Below, piece after piece: positions 33,584 through 38,420 of a DNA stretch of 38,420 bases. The notes beneath the pieces were generated by a model that made no database searches, was not told the origin of the DNA, and saw nothing but the letters and a program-made list of their open reading frames with translations. How positions within the stretch are numbered: position 1 is the first letter of the stretch; each line of letters opens with the position of its first letter. The stretch comes from Acidobacteriota bacterium. Its GTDB lineage: Bacteria > Acidobacteriota > JAAYUB01. The stretch lies in the NCBI GenBank assembly GCA_012517875.1, contig JAAYUB010000035.1:1-38420 (forward strand), written 5' to 3'. Position numbers and translations under genes: made by a program.

Positions 33584-34069
33584 ATGGCAAAAATCATTCG
33601 GATCGCGCTGCTGGCGCTCTGCGTCACGCTACCAGCGGCCGCGACGGATCCCATCGCCGCCGACCGCGAGGCGGACCGGGCCGAGATCGCTCGGGTGATC
33701 AGTTCGGTGATCGGCTGGGCCAAGGACAAGAACCTCGAGCTGTTTTACGGCTCCATCGCCAACGACGAGGACTACATCAGCGTGACCCCGGGCCGGCGGG
33801 TGATCAAGCGGTTCGAGGACGTCAAGGCGAACGCGCCGTTCTGGCTGAGCCCCGATTTTCAGTACGTCCGCCACGAGCTGAAAGACCTGGAGATCACGTT
33901 CGCCCGTTGCGGCGAGGTGGCCTGGTTCTACTGCGTGCTTGATGACATCAACACGTACAAGGGCGAGCCGGCCTCGTGGGAGAACACCCGCTGGACCGGC
34001 GTCGTGGAGAAGCGCGACGGCCGCTGGGTGGTGGTGTCGCAACACTTCTCATTTGCCAGTGACCGGTGA
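33584..34069 (+). CDS. Exported NTF2/SnoaL-like protein
   Basis: This 161-residue protein has a signal peptide (IIRIALLALCVTLPAAAT). The mature part is one NTF2-like alpha+beta barrel: ISSVIGWAKDKNLELFYGSI, LEITFARCGEVAWFYCVLDD, VVEKRDGRWVVVSQHFSF. It is a paralogue of the N-terminal domain of the 29733-31088 protein. NTF2-like domains can be small-molecule enzymes or simple binding proteins; no catalytic residues can be named. GGAG is six bases before the ATG. The esterase gene follows after 44 bp. Confidence 0.87.
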   Translation: MAKIIRIALLALCVTLPAAATDPIAADREADRAEIARVISSVIGWAKDKNLELFYGSIANDEDYISVTPGRRVIKRFEDVKANAPFWLSPDFQYVRHELKDLEITFARCGEVAWFYCVLDDINTYKGEPASWENTRWTGVVEKRDGRWVVVSQHFSFASDR

Positions 34070-34113
34070 GACCCGCGGCCCAGTTTGACTGTCCGATAGC
34101 CAAGGAGTCCCGC

Positions 34114-34956
34114 ATGAAGCGCATCAGCATTGTGTCTATGGTGCTATGGTTGATCGCCTGGGGCGGTGCATGCTGCGGTGCCGATGTCCAGCGGTTTGAA
34201 ATGCGGTCCGAGACCGTCGGCGCCACCTACACCATCGAGGTGGTGCTCCCAGCCAGGGCGGCGGCGGGTGATGCCCGGTACCCGGTGGTGTATTGCCTGG
34301 ACTGGTATATCCTTGGTGATTACCTCCAGTCGCTGCCCAAGCTTATGGACATGGGCCGGCTGACGGAACCGTTCGTCATGGTGGGCATTAGCCAGCCGGG
34401 AGGGATGCACGAGTGGGCCACGACACGCACCCGGGATTTCACGCCCGGCCGGCCCACGGACGACTATTCGAAGCAGAATACGTATCCCAGCGCCGTCGAG
34501 CTGGCGGGCGGAATGACGCGATTCTCCACTTTCCTAAAAAACGAACTCGTTCCTCGCATTGAGGCGTCTTTTCCAGCGGATCCCTCCCGGCGCTGCCTGA
34601 TGGGATATTCGTTGGGCGGCCTGATGGGGACGTGCGTCCTGGCACAGGACCCGCAGCTTTTCCAATATTACCTGATTGGCAGCCCGTCGCTCTGGTATAA
34701 CGATTTCGGGCTGGCCGTCGAATTGGACAAGCTGACGGCGGAAAAGCTCCGCGGAGTCCGGGGCGTCTATCTCTCCGTCGGCGACGCGGAATCGTGGGAA
34801 ATGCTGAAAGGGTACGGACTGTTACGCGATGCTTTGATGAAACGAGATCTCCGTGAGCCCCAGCTGAAGGCCGAGATCATCCCGGATTCCGGGCATGTCG
34901 GCGGGATGCCCATTTCACTTTACAACGGACTCCGGTTCTTGTTCCGTCGGAAATGA
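34114..34956 (+). CDS. Exported alpha/beta-hydrolase, esterase-D-like
   Basis: This 280-residue protein has a hydrophobic leader (IVSMVLWLIAWGGACCG). The alpha/beta-hydrolase fold is shown by YPVVYCLDWYILGDYL, the nucleophile elbow CLMGYSLGGLMGT (S166), VYLSVGDAESWE (acid near D224/E227) and PDSGHVGGM (H261). It resembles the siderophore-esterase/FGH-like putative esterase family. Likely substrates are carboxyl esters such as sugar or siderophore esters. The start at 34114 follows AAGGAG; an ORF extension to 34066 overlaps the previous gene and lacks support. Confidence 0.88.
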   Translation: MKRISIVSMVLWLIAWGGACCGADVQRFEMRSETVGATYTIEVVLPARAAAGDARYPVVYCLDWYILGDYLQSLPKLMDMGRLTEPFVMVGISQPGGMHEWATTRTRDFTPGRPTDDYSKQNTYPSAVELAGGMTRFSTFLKNELVPRIEASFPADPSRRCLMGYSLGGLMGTCVLAQDPQLFQYYLIGSPSLWYNDFGLAVELDKLTAEKLRGVRGVYLSVGDAESWEMLKGYGLLRDALMKRDLREPQLKAEIIPDSGHVGGMPISLYNGLRFLFRRK

Positions 34957-35078
34957 CCGGTTCCAAAGATCCTCTTTGCACCTCAGCCCCTCAGCGCCGC
35001 GGCGGTTTTCAGGTGTTGCCGTCCCCTGATCATGAAATTCTGTCGACCGGCTGTGCCAGACCTTGTATGATTGTAACT

Positions 35079-35714
35079 ATGGAACATCGAACCTTCTGGC
35101 CCAGCGCCTTGTTCTGGGGGGCGGCGTGGGGGTTGGCGGAAGCCACCATCGGCTTCGGGCTGCACCTGGCGCCGGTGCCCGGCCTGGCCGGGGCGGTGCT
35201 TTTCCCCGTGGGCGCCTGGTGCATGGTGAGGGCGGCGCGCGGCACCGGCACACCGGCGGCCGCCCTGGCTCTCGGTCCCGTGGCCGCCGCGCTCAAGTTG
35301 ATGGATCTCGCCCTGCCTGGCGCCGACCCGTTTGCCGTCGCCAATCCGGTGGCGGCCATCCTGCTCCAGTCGCTGGCGGTGGGGGCGGTCCTGCGGCTCT
35401 GGCCGATGGCGACGGGCCGGTTGGGCGCAATGATTGGTCTTACCGCCGCCATCGGCTGGCGCGCCGGTTACACGCTTCTGCTCGCCGCTGCCGCGTCGCT
35501 GGCGCCGCTGCGCGGCGTCCTGGACCACGGCGTCGCCGGCCTGTCGCGGTTCCTCCTGCTGGAGGGCGTCGTGAACGCGCTCCTCATCGGGCTGTTCATG
35601 GAATTGGACCGGCGTCTGTCCAGCCGTTGGCCGAGGCTTGCCGCGGCGCCCCACCCGGCTGCCGCCGTCGCGCTGACCGCACTGGCCGTCGCGGCCGGCC
35701 GTTTCCTTCCCTAG
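35079..35714 (+). CDS. Integral membrane protein of unknown function
   Basis: This roughly 211-residue protein is very hydrophobic with about six membrane segments (SALFWGAAWGLAEATIGFGL, VPGLAGAVLFPVGAWCMV, AAALALGPVAAALKLMDLAL, PVAAILLQSLAVGAVLRLWP, GYTLLLAAAASLAPLRGVL, LLEGVVNALLIGLFMELD). Its layout is loosely like ECF-transporter S components or other small-molecule membrane proteins, but I see no decisive motif. ATGs at 35067 and 35079 are both possible starts, and neither has a good ribosome site; the frame also extends to 34953. It ends at a converging gene with a hairpin between. Confidence 0.65.
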   Translation: MEHRTFWPSALFWGAAWGLAEATIGFGLHLAPVPGLAGAVLFPVGAWCMVRAARGTGTPAAALALGPVAAALKLMDLALPGADPFAVANPVAAILLQSLAVGAVLRLWPMATGRLGAMIGLTAAIGWRAGYTLLLAAAASLAPLRGVLDHGVAGLSRFLLLEGVVNALLIGLFMELDRRLSSRWPRLAAAPHPAAAVALTALAVAAGRFLP

Positions 35715-35788
35715 TCACTTCTGAGAGACGGAACCGGCTCTGATCCACGGGCGATCCGGTGGGGCTCCTGGCAGCGGCTGGTGGGTGT

Positions 35789-35815
35789 TGGTCGGCCGGA
35801 TCGACCGGCCGACCA
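35789..35815. terminator. Bidirectional hairpin between convergent genes
   Basis: TGGTCGGCCGG pairs perfectly with CCGGCCGACCA around the loop ATCGA. It sits exactly between two convergently transcribed genes (stops at 35714 and 35820), the expected position for a shared terminator. T-runs are lacking, so it may act as a barrier or by Rho-aided release. Confidence 0.6.
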
Positions 35816-35819
35816 TTAG

Positions 35820-36368
35820 TCAGTTGGTCTGGGTGATCTTGGGGATGATGGAATCGATCCAACCCATGGCGGTTTCCTTGGACCCGTAGAAAGAGTGGAC
35901 ATTGACGCCCACGAGGCCGTTGGGGCCCTTGCCAGCCCAACCGATGCTCCAAGTCACCAGGTCAGGTCCGCTCCCCCCTCCGATCCAGGGGGTGATGGAT
36001 TTGCGGCATTTGAGGATGCCGCCCCGGTAGCGCTCCTTGCCGCACGGTTCGTCCCGCGTCGCCGAGCCCGGGAGTTGTCCACCCGGATCCTCAGGCTGGC
36101 TAGCGAGAATCTCCAGGATCTGATCGACCGCCGGATTGTTCTGCCACATGATCTCGAGTTGGATGCCCTGATCCAGGTGGGGCTTGGGGAAATTCTCGTT
36201 GGGCTTGGTGGCCTGGATGATCATGGTCCCACCGAGGTTTCGCTCGTCAACCAGTTTGAATCCGGCCGGCAAAACCTGCGCTGAGGGAGGCAATTGGGCC
36301 CAGGCCACGGTTGACAGCAGAGAGAACATCAGGCAATTCAGGAATAACGTCTTTCCATGGTTCTTCAT
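35820..36368 (-). CDS. Small exported hypothetical protein
   Basis: This 182-residue protein has a signal peptide (LFLNCLMFSLLSTVAWAQ, cleavage after AWA). The mature part has two Cys (in DEPCGKERY and ILKCRKS) that could form a disulfide. It has a beta-rich pattern (GFKLVDERNLGGTMIIQATK, IQLEIMWQNNP, NVHSFYGSKETAMGWIDSII). I do not recognise a family. The AAGGAG site before the ATG is strong, so the gene is likely real. It stands alone on the minus strand. Confidence 0.75.
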   Translation of the reverse strand: MKNHGKTLFLNCLMFSLLSTVAWAQLPPSAQVLPAGFKLVDERNLGGTMIIQATKPNENFPKPHLDQGIQLEIMWQNNPAVDQILEILASQPEDPGGQLPGSATRDEPCGKERYRGGILKCRKSITPWIGGGSGPDLVTWSIGWAGKGPNGLVGVNVHSFYGSKETAMGWIDSIIPKITQTN

Positions 36369-36590
36369 ACAACTCTCCTTTGGTGTCCCGTACTGATCCG
36401 GCGCTCGTAAATGACATCGGGTGGTCCGTTTATCGGTTCATCCCCGCCGCACGACTGTCAGTATGAATCTTATGGCAGGGGAGATCAAGTCCATCCGGAC
36501 ACCGTCCCGGGCGGCGAATCTTCGGGTTCAGCGGCACGGAATGGGCTCCTGCTCGAATTTGCGGAGCATCGGGAAGCACGGATCCGCTCC

Positions 36591-37079
36591 CTACACCACC
36601 GCCAGCAGGCGGAGTCGGCACGGGCCCGCCGGCAGGTCCACGGTGACCTCCGCTCCGGGTCGGCGGTCCAGGAGCGCGCGGCCCAACGGCGAGTCGGGAC
36701 TCACCAGCTGGACGGACTGTCCCCCGGTGTCCACCGACACGCCCATTCCGCCGGGCACAAGGAAGTACAGCCCGGAGGCGAGCCCGCCCTCGGCGGCGAT
36801 CTCGAGGAGCGACCCGGGCCGCGCTTTGCGCGCCGGCGACAGGTCCAGGTCGTCCAGCGCCCGCAGCAGCGCCTGGCACCGCTCCACCTGCTGCATCTGG
36901 GCCGTCACAAGGTAGGTCTGCTCGTTGAACACGGCGCGCTCGCCGCGGGTGCGGGTCCGCTCGTCTCCCACCAGCATCCCCTCGCGGGCGGTTTCGGCCG
37001 CCTGCCGCGACGTTTCAGCCATCGCGGCCAGTTCGCAGCGCAGGGTGGTGAGAATCTGTTCCTTGACGGTAATATCCAC
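36591..37079 (-). CDS. GreA/GreB-type C-domain protein (transcription factor-like)
   Basis: This 162-residue protein has a helical N-terminal part, residues about 1-75, with a coiled-coil look. The C-terminal part ends with VQLVSPDSPLGRALLDRRPG and AEVTVDLPAGPCRLRLLAV, the signature of the GreA/GreB/Rnk FKBP-like domain that docks to RNA polymerase. Canonical GreA has acidic residues at the coiled-coil tip; here the tip is not clearly matched, so it may be a Gre-like regulator rather than a cleavage factor. It is 54 bp downstream of the cysteine desulfurase gene on the same strand and probably in one operon. Confidence 0.78.
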   Translation of the reverse strand: MDITVKEQILTTLRCELAAMAETSRQAAETAREGMLVGDERTRTRGERAVFNEQTYLVTAQMQQVERCQALLRALDDLDLSPARKARPGSLLEIAAEGGLASGLYFLVPGGMGVSVDTGGQSVQLVSPDSPLGRALLDRRPGAEVTVDLPAGPCRLRLLAVV

Positions 37080-37133
37080 GGACGAACTCCCGGCCCGTCA
37101 CCGGGTCGATGCGGCGGCGGTTGATCCGGCGCA

Positions 37134-38297
37134 TCACTTGCGGCGCGAAGCGGCGATCTCGCCCACCGCCCGGACCGCGGCGTGGATGTGCGCCTCGGTG
37201 TTGAACGGCCCGATGCCGAAGCGGACGGCGCCGTGGATCTTGTCGGTGCCGATCTGCTCGTGCACCAACGGCGCGCAGTGCAGGCCGGTGCGGCAGGCGA
37301 TGCCGTAGTCCACGTCGAGCATGGTGCCGGTGTCCATGGCCTCGAGGCCGTCCACGTTGAAGATCATGACGCTGATGTGGTTCTCCAGGTTGTCGGCGCA
37401 GTACAGGGTGACGCCGGGAATGTCGCGCAGGCCGTCGCGGAGCAGCCGGGTCAGATGCATCTCCTGCTCATGGATCTTTTCCACCCCCTGCTCCAGCACC
37501 CATTTGACACCGGCGTTCAGGCCGGCCACCCCCAGGCTGTTCATGGTGCCGTACTCCAGCCGGTAGGGATACTCGTCCAGGTGCGTCTTCACGGCGGAGC
37601 GCACGCCGGTGCCACCGGCGCGGGTGTGCCGGATTTCCACTCCCTCGCGGACGCACAGTCCGCCGATGCCCGTGGGCCCCAGCAGCGACTTGTGCCCGGT
37701 GAATGCCACCAGATCGATACACTGCGCCTCCATGTTGATGGGCACCTTGCCGGCGCTCTGGGAAGCGTCGATGAGGAACAGAATTCCCGCCTCGCGGCAG
37801 CGGCGGCCGATCGCGCCGATGGGCTGGACGGTGCCGATCACGTTGGAGGCATGGTTCACCGCCACCAGACGGGTGTTCTGCTTGAACCGGCGGGCGATCT
37901 CGTCGGGATCCACAAAACCCTGTGCGTCGAAGGGCACGTAGTCGAGATCGATGATCCCGTCCTTGAAGAGGTGATACAGCGGCCGCAGCACCGAATTGTG
38001 TTCCACGTTCGTCGTGATGGCATGATCACCGGGTTCCAGCACGCCGAAGATGGCCAGATTCAGGGCGTCGGTGGAGTTGTAGGTGAAGACCAACCGGTTG
38101 GGGTCGGTGCCGTGGAAGAAGTCGGACAGGAGTTTCCGGGTATCCTCCACCATGGAGCCGGCCTCCATGCACATGTCGTATCCGGACCGTCCTGGGTTCA
38201 CACCGTAATTCCGGTAAAAGAAGTCCATGTACTGATACACCGACTCGGGCTTGGGGAACGAAGTGGCTCCGTTGTCCAAGTAGATGATCGCATCCAT
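37134..38297 (-). CDS. Cysteine desulfurase, SufS/Csd-like (class V aminotransferase)
   Basis: This 387-residue PLP enzyme removes sulfur from cysteine, giving alanine and an enzyme persulfide for Fe-S clusters or sulfur transfer. Motifs: MDAIIYLDNGATSFPKPESV at the start, NVEHNSVLRP (H100), LIDASQSAGKVP (D177, Q180), and the PLP lysine in FTGHKSLLGPTG (K203). ACRTGLHCAPL carries the persulfide Cys, most likely C341, with C335 also present. It resembles the family annotated as aminotransferase V / cysteine desulfurase-like. AGGA lies five bases before the ATG. Upstream are palindromes and AT-rich promoter DNA. A selenocysteine-lyase-like role is a less likely alternative. Confidence 0.92.
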   Translation of the reverse strand: MDAIIYLDNGATSFPKPESVYQYMDFFYRNYGVNPGRSGYDMCMEAGSMVEDTRKLLSDFFHGTDPNRLVFTYNSTDALNLAIFGVLEPGDHAITTNVEHNSVLRPLYHLFKDGIIDLDYVPFDAQGFVDPDEIARRFKQNTRLVAVNHASNVIGTVQPIGAIGRRCREAGILFLIDASQSAGKVPINMEAQCIDLVAFTGHKSLLGPTGIGGLCVREGVEIRHTRAGGTGVRSAVKTHLDEYPYRLEYGTMNSLGVAGLNAGVKWVLEQGVEKIHEQEMHLTRLLRDGLRDIPGVTLYCADNLENHISVMIFNVDGLEAMDTGTMLDVDYGIACRTGLHCAPLVHEQIGTDKIHGAVRFGIGPFNTEAHIHAAVRAVGEIAASRRK

Positions 38298-38420
38298 AAG
38301 CGTCCTGCCTTTTTTAAATATATTATAAAATTTTATAATAGTTTCATTTTTTGATCAACAAAAAAGTCGGCGAAAGCATTAAATAATATACGCGACCGAA
38401 TGATTATGCCAAGCATCAAA
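38298..38420 (-). promoter_or_regulatory. Control region of the cysteine desulfurase gene with two palindromes
   Basis: The region is very AT-rich. A perfect 20-bp palindrome with arms TATTATAAAA and TTTTATAATA occupies 38321-38340. TTGATCAA, flanked by T- and A-runs on opposite sides, lies at 38351-38358. On the minus strand, TTGTTG (complement of 38356-38361) and TTATAA (complement of 38333-38338) with 17 bp between form a plausible promoter, so the 20-bp palindrome would overlap the -10 box. This fits an operator. Confidence 0.5.

Overview
The window is GC-rich and densely coded, with almost no intergenic space inside its operons. Gene content suggests an environmental bacterium of the Acidobacteriota or a related deep lineage: many exported PD40/TolB-type propellers, ankyrin proteins, NTF2-like proteins and metallo-beta-lactamase (MBL) proteins. 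No rRNA or other marker gene is present, so the assignment is tentative. I saw no tRNA, rRNA, CRISPR array, transposase or phage gene.

Region 1 (1-14052) is the most unusual part. A minus-strand operon, in transcription order, encodes a TIR/TerB-like/beta-propeller protein, a zinc-ribbon NHL-repeat protein, a giant TPR protein with an N-terminal glycogen-binding-like (CBM48/AMPK) domain, a J-domain-like protein that has lost HPD, GrpE, and an Hsp70 that runs off the left edge. Across a 270-bp divergent spacer, a plus-strand pair encodes an AAA-type ATPase with two RyR repeats and a SLOG-like domain fused to a low-molecular-weight tyrosine-phosphatase domain. TIR, SLOG, RyR, TerB and LMW-PTP domains are typical of nucleotide-centred bacterial conflict and signalling systems. 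Here they are joined to a dedicated chaperone set, which makes the locus a good candidate for an undescribed defence or stress-sensing system.

Region 2 (14225-16902) holds an exported protein made of three cysteine-free LCCL domains, an intergenic stretch with four perfect hairpins and an inverted repeat, mobB (molybdenum cofactor), an 8-bp tandem repeat overlapping the mobB stop codon, and an AT-rich spacer.

Region 3 (16903-20336) is a two-gene molybdoenzyme operon: a DMSO-reductase-family catalytic subunit and a fused DmsB-DmsC-type electron-transfer/membrane subunit. mobB lies just upstream, so cofactor supply and enzyme are adjacent.

Region 4 (20525-34956) is a run of mainly exported proteins. 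Several overlap by four bases or fewer, implying translational coupling: a glycosyltransferase-like/truncated-MBL fusion, an S41-like fragment, a DJ-1/PfpI protein, a duplicated methyltransferase, an ankyrin/MBL-like protein, a HExxH metallopeptidase, ankyrin/PD40 and NTF2/PD40 proteins, a PD40 protein, an MBL-TPR protein, an NTF2-like protein and an esterase. Several are partial paralogues of one another.

Region 5 (35079-38420) carries an integral membrane protein, a bidirectional hairpin, a small exported hypothetical protein, a GreA/GreB-C-domain protein and a SufS-like cysteine desulfurase. The desulfurase is preceded by an AT-rich, palindrome-bearing control region.
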